DNA of 64,000 bases from Companilactobacillus huachuanensis (GTDB lineage: Bacteria > Bacillota > Bacilli > Lactobacillales > Lactobacillaceae), in assembly GCF_005404815.1 (NCBI RefSeq), contig NZ_BJDF01000007.1, positions 1 to 64,000 on the forward strand, read 5' to 3'. Each line of letters starts with the position of its first letter. The first letter of the stretch is position 1. This document shows positions 57,618 through 64,000 of this stretch, one piece after another. The notes under the pieces are model-generated. The model saw nothing but the letters and a program-made list of their open reading frames with translations, was not told where the DNA came from and did no database searches. A program made the translations under genes and the position numbers.

Positions 57618-60041
57618 TTAATTCGTATGTATTGGAACGACTAATGAAGAATCATTGGCCTGAACTGTATATTTGATATTTTGATTACCACGAACGGTCA
57701 TGCCAAAATCTGTTGCGTAGACGATCAAACCTAATTGATGTCCCTTTAGTAATTTGTAAAATGTTGGTTGAAGCTCAACATCAATATTATAGAAAATATT
57801 TGGTTTTAGTTCATCAATTTTATAGCTGTTTTCACGATTTTGTAAATTAATGTGACCTTTTGTGATCATCTTGAACGGCGTAGGTTGGTCGTATGTGAAT
57901 TCACGCAGGTCATCCTCACGCCAATCGTAAGTTCCAGCTAAACCATTTTTGGATAATAACGTTGGTGAAACAGTTAAACGTTTGGCCTCGCCGTAATCAA
58001 TTAATTGGAAACTCAAGAGCCCAATATTTTCACTGGAACTGACCTTGAGTTGTACGTTGACTTTACCATCAATTGTTAAATCATTTGTTAAAGATTCTGT
58101 TTTATAAATTAGTTGATTATCGGCAAGCTTTTTATCGGCAGCAATCAAATCATGTTCCCAAGTATCGTTATGCTTAGTGTAGTTATCAAAAATCGATTGT
58201 TCTAGTTGATCTTTAAATGATTGAGTTGATTCAGAGACTGATTCAGTAACTAATTTATCAGCTGATAAATTATATTTAATGTGCTCATTTTCAGCACTAG
58301 ACCAGTCTTTATAGGCGTTCCATTGTTCAACTTTTGTGTTGTCTTGAATGATAACATCAGGGATGATTTCTTTGGCCTGATTGTCGATTCCAAGTAATTC
58401 ATGGGTCAGCCAGAGGTTGATGATATCGTTATAGTCGATAGAACGAAAGGCGTTGATGTAAATATGTTGTCCCCGATGCAAAATAATCTTTTGCGTAACG
58501 CCGTTATGCTTAATGCCGTTCCAGAGACGCTCAACGTTTCGAGGCTTAACATTCCAGTCGTTTAAACCATGGACCATAAAGACATCTGCTTTGATATTTT
58601 TGAAATCTTTGTGATAATTACGAGCATCCCAGAAAGTATTGTAATCCCCGGTTGTCCGATCTTCACCTTTTTGAATTTCTTCAATTTGGTTGTTCCATTG
58701 TGACTTGATATTGTGGAAATCACCGGGTTGTAAACGACGACTGAAAGTTTCTTCTGCCAAGACATCCGCATCCTCACCAGGGAAGCCTCCAGGAGCGATA
58801 ACTAGGCCGCCATCACGATAGTAATCATACCAGTTAGAAATGGCAGCTTCACTGATAACAGTCTTTAGACCAGAGACACCGGTAGTTGCGGCTGCAGTTG
58901 CCAATGTCCCAAGATATGAACGACCGGTCATAGCAACTTTTTGATTCGACCACCAAGCTTTAATTCTGATATTATCGGTCCGATTAGTAAAAGCAGGCAA
59001 TTGACCAGTCAGCCACTTAATTATGGCAACTGTTGAAATGGTTTCGTCAGGATCACCGGTAGTTCTGAAACCGTCCGAATCCTTAGTACCGATACCAGCC
59101 ATGTAGACGACAGCAAAACCACGAGCTAAGAAGTAGTCATTTAAAGTGTAAGAACTTTCTCTGGAGAAGTCCTGCTCAGCTTTCTTAGTTTCGCCATCGA
59201 TTTTTCTTGGTGCTGGGATAGGCTGCTCATTGTCTTTGTATTCAATGTCTGAATATTGAAGATTATTTGGTTGTTTGTGTGTCAAAGATACGTTGACATT
59301 GTGAGTTAGTTTTTCACCGGTTTCATCATTAGTTCCTTGATTGTAAGGACTAGCGGTATAGAGTACTGGGACTTTCAAACCTTTTTCAGTTTCACTAGGA
59401 CGTAATATTTCAGCCATTAGTAGGTCACGTTTGCCATCATGGTCGCTGTCTTGTGGAGATTCCACATAGACGACTTCACGAATTAATTTATGAGGATTGA
59501 AGACAGGTAATGTTTTACCATTGAAGAGCATTGGTTTAGTGATCTTACCGTAAAATTTAGTGAAGTAGCCTTTAGAAGCAAGTGAGTCAAGGTAAGTTTG
59601 TCCCATCTTATTGTGAGTTGCCAATAACCAATACCAAGCAGATTTCAACTCATCAATGGTGAATGAATCGCCGTTATGGTCAGCAACCAGCAATTGAATT
59701 TTATCCATTGCTGCTAAAGGATCAGTGAATGAAAAGTCCACATCGGGATTAAACCTGAGCAGTTGTAAAGCAACATTATAGAAAGCCGCGACTGAAACAT
59801 GGGTGGCTGAGTCGATGTATTCACTCAAGTCCTGGTCGTCTGTTGCCATATAAGTCTTTAGAGTCTCTTCAAAAGTTGATGAAGTTTTATCTTCTAAAAA
59901 ACTCTTGCTTAAAAAGCTGATCCAAAGTTGCAGGGGATTGGTTTCTGTTTCATTATCCTTATCGAGAAAACCGATTTCGGTGAGTTCTATTAATTGATTC
60001 TTAAATTCTGTTGGACGAATTGCAAATTGGTTATTTTTCAT
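57618..60041 (-). CDS. pepX: Xaa-Pro dipeptidyl-peptidase
   Basis: An 807-residue cytosolic serine peptidase (S15) that releases Xaa-Pro dipeptides from proline-rich peptides such as casein fragments. The nucleophile motif [13 protein letters not shown] lies near residue 374. The catalytic His is in HRGQHIYIN. The N-terminal helical domain and the C-terminal jelly-roll are both present, so the protein is full length. The start at 60041 follows AAGGGAG; a short upstream frame has no site. Confidence 0.95.
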   Translation of the reverse strand: MKNNQFAIRPTEFKNQLIELTEIGFLDKDNETETNPLQLWISFLSKSFLEDKTSSTFEETLKTYMATDDQDLSEYIDSATHVSVAAFYNVALQLLRFNPDVDFSFTDPLAAMDKIQLLVADHNGDSFTIDELKSAWYWLLATHNKMGQTYLDSLASKGYFTKFYGKITKPMLFNGKTLPVFNPHKLIREVVYVESPQDSDHDGKRDLLMAEILRPSETEKGLKVPVLYTASPYNQGTNDETGEKLTHNVNVSLTHKQPNNLQYSDIEYKDNEQPIPAPRKIDGETKKAEQDFSRESSYTLNDYFLARGFAVVYMAGIGTKDSDGFRTTGDPDETISTVAIIKWLTGQLPAFTNRTDNIRIKAWWSNQKVAMTGRSYLGTLATAAATTGVSGLKTVISEAAISNWYDYYRDGGLVIAPGGFPGEDADVLAEETFSRRLQPGDFHNIKSQWNNQIEEIQKGEDRTTGDYNTFWDARNYHKDFKNIKADVFMVHGLNDWNVKPRNVERLWNGIKHNGVTQKIILHRGQHIYINAFRSIDYNDIINLWLTHELLGIDNQAKEIIPDVIIQDNTKVEQWNAYKDWSSAENEHIKYNLSADKLVTESVSESTQSFKDQLEQSIFDNYTKHNDTWEHDLIAADKKLADNQLIYKTESLTNDLTIDGKVNVQLKVSSSENIGLLSFQLIDYGEAKRLTVSPTLLSKNGLAGTYDWREDDLREFTYDQPTPFKMITKGHINLQNRENSYKIDELKPNIFYNIDVELQPTFYKLLKGHQLGLIVYATDFGMTVRGNQNIKYTVQANDSSLVVPIHTN

Positions 60042-60109
60042 AGAAACAACTCCCTTATTAGATATTATTATCATTATAGTGCAGTGGTGATTTTTTTGCC
60101 TTATTATAA

Positions 60110-60248
60110 ATGCCGTTCCGCGTAGTAATTGAATACTCTTAGATCTTCCGACCAGTTTATTTCTTTGGTGGTAGGAACAATAAAATAGTGACCATAAAAT
60201 AGTGACTTCTGATTATTTAAATAAATTTTCGCCTTTCGACTTGCAGTT
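60110..60248 (+). repeat. Intergenic repeat, truncated copy with inverted core arm
   Basis: The right tail is normal (CCAGTTTATTTCTTTGGTGG, then CTTCTGATTATTTAAATAAA) and ends GCCTTTCGACTTGCAG. The core is reduced to GCCGTTCCGCG, then TAATTGAATACTC, the reverse complement of the left inner arm joined to the right flank. This order needs an inversion of the core between its inverted arms, followed by deletion. Confidence 0.75.
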
Positions 60249-60265
60249 TAGTAAATAGAGTATAG

Positions 60266-60318
60266 AAAAAGTCACAAATTACCGACCACTGCAGGTTATT
60301 GTAATTTGTGACTTTTTG
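60266..60318. terminator. Bidirectional terminator hairpin upstream of pepX
   Basis: AAAAAGTCACAAATTAC...GTAATTTGTGACTTTTT with an 18-base loop. It lies after the truncated repeat and, for leftward transcription, after the structured sequence that follows pepC. Confidence 0.88.
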
Positions 60319-60329
60319 ATAATTGTATT

Positions 60330-60508
60330 TTTAAATAGGAAGTGGCTCGGAAGCTGGCCGTCCTGTCTCCACTCTCTTATTCAAACGAGTTGCACAGGCC
60401 AATTTCTTCCGCTTTGCCTAACTTCCCAAACCATCCGCAAAATACGCGGATAATTCGTGGAGTTAAGCAAATGCTCGGAAATTCCCAGGCCTGTCTCCAC
60501 TCTCTTTT
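60330..60508 (-). other. Structured non-coding sequence downstream of pepC
   Basis: The stretch contains two direct copies of CCTGTCTCCACTCTCTT (60362-60378 and 60490-60506), each preceded by GCTCGGAA. Between them lies a small hairpin ATCCGCGTATTTTGCGGAT (reverse strand). It is more GC-rich than the surroundings and has no supportable frame. A 23-base part (60385-60407) recurs with three changes at the kup 3' end (55388-55410). It may form the long 3' UTR of pepC or a separate RNA. Confidence 0.4.
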
Positions 60509-61852
60509 TTAAGCTAATGCTCCCATTGGATCCCATGGTGCCAATACTTTTGGCTCTTTTGATTCTGTTTCAAAGGTATTCTTGAGATCATCTGATAGGT
60601 ACTTCTTGTTGATAACTAGTTGGTAAACGAATTCGTCGAACCATGAGTCGCTCATTACAAAGTAACCTTTGGTTCCGACTTTTTCACCCCATGAGTTTTC
60701 AACTTTCCACTTCAATGGGTTGCCGTTTTCGTCTAAATCAACGCCGGTAATAACCATTGCATGTGTCATCATACTTTCGATGTAGTCAAGGCGTTCTGCT
60801 TTTGTCATCTTCAAGTCGGTGTTTAATAGGCCTTCAAGGTCATAGATATTTGTATCCATGATACCAATCTTACGATCTGAACTTTGACCAACATCACTAC
60901 CGAACCAAACTGTTTCGCCAGCTTGAAGTTGTTTTACAGCTAATTTCTTGAAGTCATTGATTTCAAGGTTCAAGTGACGTACCTGACGTCCGCCAATTAC
61001 GTTACCAAGCATTTCAACTGTGTAAACGTGGTTGTAAGGCTTGTCAGCTGTTGGAGCATTGATTGTTGAAATATAACTGTCTAAATCCCAGCCGACATAT
61101 TTTTTGAAGAATTCTTGAGGTGTGATGCCTGTTTCTTTGTGATAGTTCTTATCATCATCACGGTAAGCCCAGTCAAATTTTGTAGGAGGAACGCCAACTG
61201 TGTAAACTAAAATTTTATAGATTTCACTTAGTAATTCATTTTTCTTACGTTCGATATCTTCTTCAGATTTATTATCGTTAACCAGGTTGCGCAAGATGAT
61301 AGCATCCTTACGTAATTTCTTGTTAAGGACATTATTTAGTTCAGATGAGTTTGTACGACTGAATGTATCTGGCATTACGGCCTTAGGAACAACACCATAT
61401 TTTTGAACAAGTGCCATAACCATATCCCATTGACCACCATCTTGTTGAGGTGTTTCCATTAGGAAGTCGACTTTACGGTCGCCAGTTGGTAGGGCAGCTG
61501 TGTTGATAACATTTTCGAAGAAGTAGTTAGATTTTTCTAACTTATCCCAGAAAAGCATGTAACCTTGTGAAAGTTCAAAGCCCTTGATCTTAAAGTTATC
61601 TTGAACAGGGTGTCTCATTGTATTTAGAGCTGCGAAAACCCAGCATAATCCAGATTGTTTTTGGTCGGCAACTTTACCAGTATCGATTTCAACTGAGAAG
61701 GTAGGGTCCATAGCAACTTTAGATGCAATTGTTTCACTTGATTTGAACAGGCCATTGTTAGCAACAGCGTTTTTAATTGCTGAAGAACCTGGTGTGTTTT
61801 CAAAAGCGTTTTTAAAATTATCTAATTCTGATGATGTGATTTCTTTAGTCAT
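60509..61852 (-). CDS. pepC: Aminopeptidase C (bleomycin hydrolase family)
   Basis: A 447-residue cytosolic cysteine peptidase (C1B) that removes N-terminal residues from peptides. The catalytic Cys is in QSGLCWVFAALN near residue 70, His in THAMVITGVDL near 361 and Asn in KVENSWGEKVG near 383. It follows rpiA and a GNAT gene in one operon, with SD GAGGAGAG before ATG. The protein is usually a hexamer. Confidence 0.95.
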   Translation of the reverse strand: MTKEITSSELDNFKNAFENTPGSSAIKNAVANNGLFKSSETIASKVAMDPTFSVEIDTGKVADQKQSGLCWVFAALNTMRHPVQDNFKIKGFELSQGYMLFWDKLEKSNYFFENVINTAALPTGDRKVDFLMETPQQDGGQWDMVMALVQKYGVVPKAVMPDTFSRTNSSELNNVLNKKLRKDAIILRNLVNDNKSEEDIERKKNELLSEIYKILVYTVGVPPTKFDWAYRDDDKNYHKETGITPQEFFKKYVGWDLDSYISTINAPTADKPYNHVYTVEMLGNVIGGRQVRHLNLEINDFKKLAVKQLQAGETVWFGSDVGQSSDRKIGIMDTNIYDLEGLLNTDLKMTKAERLDYIESMMTHAMVITGVDLDENGNPLKWKVENSWGEKVGTKGYFVMSDSWFDEFVYQLVINKKYLSDDLKNTFETESKEPKVLAPWDPMGALA

Positions 61853-61865
61853 ACAATTCTCTCCT

Positions 61866-62555
61866 CTATCTGATATTATCGATTACTTTTGGTCCATCCT
61901 CATAACCGACGATAATAGTATTAACTATATCAAGAAATAGTCCGTGTGCAACTATTCCAACTTGATGATCTAACCATTCGGCCAATAGGTGAGGGTGAGT
62001 AATTTCCCCCATTTTTAGGTCAATGACGTAATTTTTATTGTGTGTCAAAATGCGTTTGCCATCGTCGTCTAAACGAAATTCAGGATGAAGGTCTTCTCTT
62101 TGGAGATCTTCAAAGGTCTTTTCACAACCAAAAGGAATAACTTCAAGTGGCAATGGGAAGCTTCCTAAGGTGTCAGCCAGTTTTGATTGATCGACGATCC
62201 AAATATTTTTGGTGGAATTAGTTGCGACCATCTTTTCAAGCAAGTGAGCAGCACCGCCACCTTTGATACCTTGATAGTTCTTGTCGATTTGATCGGCACC
62301 ATCAATCGTTAAGTCGATATGGTCAACATCATTAAGATCCTTGGTTGGGATTCCGAGTGACTTAGCTTGCTTTTCAGAGCGCGAAGAAGTGGTTACAGCG
62401 ACGATATTTTTGATCTCGCCAGCCTGATATCTCTTTCCGAGTTCTTCAATCATATAATAAACTGTGGAGCCAGTACCAAGTCCTACAACACTATTACTTT
62501 TGATAAAGTCAACAGACTTAATACCAACGGCCTGCTTTAATTCATTTTGATCCAA
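61866..62555 (-). CDS. rpiA: Ribose-5-phosphate isomerase A
   Basis: A 229-residue enzyme interconverting ribose 5-phosphate and ribulose 5-phosphate. Motifs include [17 protein letters not shown] near residue 25, [23 protein letters not shown] near 86 (catalytic Asp and Glu) and the C-terminal [14 protein letters not shown]. Its start abuts the GNAT stop with no gap, so translation is coupled. It provides pentose phosphates for nucleotide synthesis. Confidence 0.95.
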   Translation of the reverse strand: MDQNELKQAVGIKSVDFIKSNSVVGLGTGSTVYYMIEELGKRYQAGEIKNIVAVTTSSRSEKQAKSLGIPTKDLNDVDHIDLTIDGADQIDKNYQGIKGGGAAHLLEKMVATNSTKNIWIVDQSKLADTLGSFPLPLEVIPFGCEKTFEDLQREDLHPEFRLDDDGKRILTHNKNYVIDLKMGEITHPHLLAEWLDHQVGIVAHGLFLDIVNTIIVGYEDGPKVIDNIR

Positions 62556-62858
62556 CTATTTTTCCCCCTTTAAAAGCTCTTGGTAATTTTCTGTCAACAA
62601 AAATCTGATCTCTGGTTTTCTCTCAAAAGCAGCTTTTGAATATTCGCATACTGGCACAATTTTGAGATTTTTTAAATCCGCAAAATCCAAGGCAGCGTTG
62701 AGAAGCTTGCCAGCCAATCCTTGACCACGATAGTCATCACTGACAAAAGTATGGTCGAGTGAAATGACACCATCTTTAACGGTGGAGTATGTAATTTCCC
62801 CAATCATTTTATCGTTGTCTTCAAAAAAGAAACGACCGTCTTCATGTTTCATTTCCAT
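62556..62858 (-). CDS. GNAT-family N-acetyltransferase, small YjdJ type
   Basis: A 100-residue acetyltransferase core. DHTFVSDDYRGQGLAGKLLNAALDFA holds the acetyl-CoA pyrophosphate loop (RGQGLA). The C-terminal VPVCEYSKAAFERKPE is typical of the short YjdJ/Gcn5-like group (COG2388). It is the first gene of the GNAT-rpiA-pepC operon, with GGAGGTAA before ATG. The substrate is unknown. Confidence 0.85.
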   Translation of the reverse strand: MEMKHEDGRFFFEDNDKMIGEITYSTVKDGVISLDHTFVSDDYRGQGLAGKLLNAALDFADLKNLKIVPVCEYSKAAFERKPEIRFLLTENYQELLKGEK

Positions 62859-62965
62859 AAAATTACCTCCTGCTAGATTAATTTAATATTATACTACTCT
62901 ATTATAAGAAGAAAGTCAGTGTAATGAATAGTTTTATAGCGGTTAAAATGCTATTATTTTAGTTA

Positions 62966-63111
62966 CTGAAGGTTATTACTCTCAGCTCTTCCAACTAGTT
63001 TATTTTTGAATGGCAGGAATAATAAAAGCGAAAACTCCTGATTATTTAAATAAATTAGCTTTAGGTATTAACAACAACGACTATATTAATTTTTCACATT
63101 TCAATCTTTAG
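62966..63111 (+). repeat. Intergenic repeat, deletion derivative lacking most of the core
   Basis: The left end CTGAAGGTT joins directly to the right inner arm ATTACTCTCAGCTCTTCC. The right tail is complete and ends TTTCAATCTTTAG. The whole core, with both hairpins, is gone, so the element is a minimal form bounded by both outer ends. Such derivatives suggest loss by recombination or aborted transposition. Confidence 0.85.
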
Positions 63112-63237
63112 CTGATATATTCCAATCTATTGTGGATGTTGTTGTATCAGGTTTAGTACCTTAGATTTTCAGTTAGTTTTCAAAGTTATCTGTATCATTT
63201 GTTTTGAATGTGTTTTTGATTATATTTCAAAAAGTAT

Positions 63238-63360
63238 TTGAATTTTTTAACCAATTAGTCCGAAGAGACGTAAAATATTTATGGGTAGTGGAGGTGCTGT
63301 TATTACAGCGCCAATCCGTACAACCAACGAATATTTTACGAATCTGGAGAACGGCACCCA
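63238..63360. repeat. Diverged relative of the intergenic repeat upstream of dut
   Basis: Inverted arms CGTAAAATATT (63270-63280) and AATATTTTACG enclose a hairpin GGTGCTGT-TATT-ACAGCGCC. That topology matches the main family: outer arms around a GGTG/CGCC stem. The right flank ATCTGGAGAACGGCAC resembles the reversed left end and matches the unit at 48847-48990. It ends about 25 bases before dut. Confidence 0.5.
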
Positions 63361-63384
63361 TCTAATATTAAAGGAGTTTTCAAT

Positions 63385-63927
63385 TTGACAAAAAAGCGTG
63401 GATTTGAAATTGTGAAGAAGTACGAGGGTAAAGGAATCAATTTACCAATTCGTCAAACTAAAAATGCTGCTGGTTATGATATCGAGAGTTCTGAGGATTT
63501 TGTAGTTCCCTCAATTTGGAAATTTGGTGTTCTAAATGTTTTGAAATTTTTGCTGAATAAGGGCAAAATGGAGGACAACAAAATTGCTGAGGTTCAAAAA
63601 TCAATTAAACCAGTGTTGGTACCAACGGGTGTCAAAGCTTATATGCAAGATGATGAAGTTTTGATTATTGCTAGTCGCTCCAGCAATCCCTTGAAACGTG
63701 GCTTATCAATTCCTAATGGTATTGGAGTTGTTGATGCAGATTATTACAATAATGATAGCAACGAGGGCGAACTATTTGTCCAATTGATCAACTTTTTTCC
63801 AGTGGATTACACGGTTAAAAAAGGTGAACGTTTGGCCCAAGGAATATTCATCAAATACCTTACAACTGATGACGATGAGGGTGGATTAACAAAACGTCAT
63901 GGAGGATTTGGTTCTTCAGGAATATAA
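63385..63927 (+). CDS. dut: dUTP diphosphatase (trimeric dUTPase family)
   Basis: A 180-residue enzyme hydrolysing dUTP to dUMP. Conserved motifs are AGYDIESSED (1), ASRSSNPLKRG (2), NGIGVVDADYYNN (3), KKGERLAQGIF (4) and RHGGFGSSG (5). About 40 residues rich in hydrophobic and Lys residues are inserted between motif 1 and the KPVLVPTGVK strand, longer than in typical bacterial enzymes. The start is TTG with AAAGGAG. It overlaps no gene and precedes radA by 19 bases. Confidence 0.92.
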   Translation: MTKKRGFEIVKKYEGKGINLPIRQTKNAAGYDIESSEDFVVPSIWKFGVLNVLKFLLNKGKMEDNKIAEVQKSIKPVLVPTGVKAYMQDDEVLIIASRSSNPLKRGLSIPNGIGVVDADYYNNDSNEGELFVQLINFFPVDYTVKKGERLAQGIFIKYLTTDDDEGGLTKRHGGFGSSGI

Positions 63928-63946
63928 TAAGAAAGGAACTATTTTA

Positions 63947-64000
63947 TTGGCAAAAGCTAAAACAAAATTCGTATGTCAAAATTGTGGATATGTGTCCCCA
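63947..64000 (+). CDS. radA: DNA repair protein RadA, N-terminus (partial)
   Basis: The first 18 codons, from TTG after AAGAAAGGAAC, read MAKAKTKFVCQNCGYVSP, the zinc-finger start (CxxC) of RadA/Sms. The gene runs off the window. The dut-radA order is common in lactobacilli. Confidence 0.88.
   Translation, partial: MAKAKTKFVCQNCGYVSP

Noticed and set aside
60362-60506. CRISPR-like direct repeats
   Set aside because: Only two copies of a 17-base unit, about 128 bases apart. No array and no cas genes in the window.

Overview
The window is about 64 kb of AT-rich chromosome from a Lactobacillaceae member. A Companilactobacillus-like species is my best guess, but that is an inference. The evidence is the gene repertoire: pyruvate oxidase, PepX, PepC, a mannose-family PTS with ManO, KUP and several Glc-family PTS proteins, with strong AGGAGG ribosome sites and frequent TTG starts. 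I saw no rRNA, tRNA, prophage, CRISPR array or complete transposase gene.

Layout. 1-490: 3' end of a group II intron, split by a small MITE, sitting inside a recurrent intergenic repeat. 491-4820: fumarase and a soluble fumarate reductase flavoprotein, then a TetR regulator and an SDR oxidoreductase that share one operator motif. 5245-10359: HAD phosphatase and DeoR regulator; a PTS IIBC plus esterase operon divergent from an AraC regulator. 10701-16583: divergent thrC-thrB and hom-aspartokinase operons, then an aldo/keto reductase. 17101-22467: a complete 2-aminoethylphosphonate uptake and degradation operon (phnD-C-E-E-X-W) behind a three-repeat Pho box. 22540-26423: PAP2 phosphatase, small proteins and pyruvate oxidase. 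26519-31237: pstSCAB with its own Pho box, divergent from an orphan, atypical PhoP-type response regulator. 31362-39519: P-type ATPase, a IICBA PTS protein, an EIIC-like protein, ketopantoate reductase and a DUF4867 protein. 39778-45027: an MBL-fold lactonase-like enzyme, a TetR regulator and the mannose PTS operon with manO. 45738-54945: small unknown membrane and cytosolic paralogues, a CPBP protease, a DUF5067-like protein, a CDF transporter, a phosphoglycerate mutase, a GRP sugar transporter and a Cof-type phosphatase. 55409-64000: KUP, PepX, the GNAT-rpiA-pepC operon, dUTPase and the start of radA.

The most striking feature is a family of roughly 300-bp intergenic repeats: eight long or moderately deleted copies plus fragments. 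Each has outer ends related to CTAAAGGTTGAAAG and an inner core closed by about 20-bp inverted repeats that enclose two hairpins. Stem positions change in compensating pairs between copies in all three helices, which points to selection on a folded structure. Most long copies lie in the orientation of the preceding gene, between its stop codon and an intrinsic terminator, so they would be transcribed as 3' UTR. One copy hosts a group II intron and another hosts a 160-bp MITE with a 9-bp target duplication.

The second theme is phosphorus. The phn and pst operons carry matching 11-bp-periodic Pho boxes, which suggests one phosphate-starvation regulon covering phosphate and phosphonate uptake. 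The response regulator gene beside pst lacks the usual receiver acidic pair and has no adjacent kinase.
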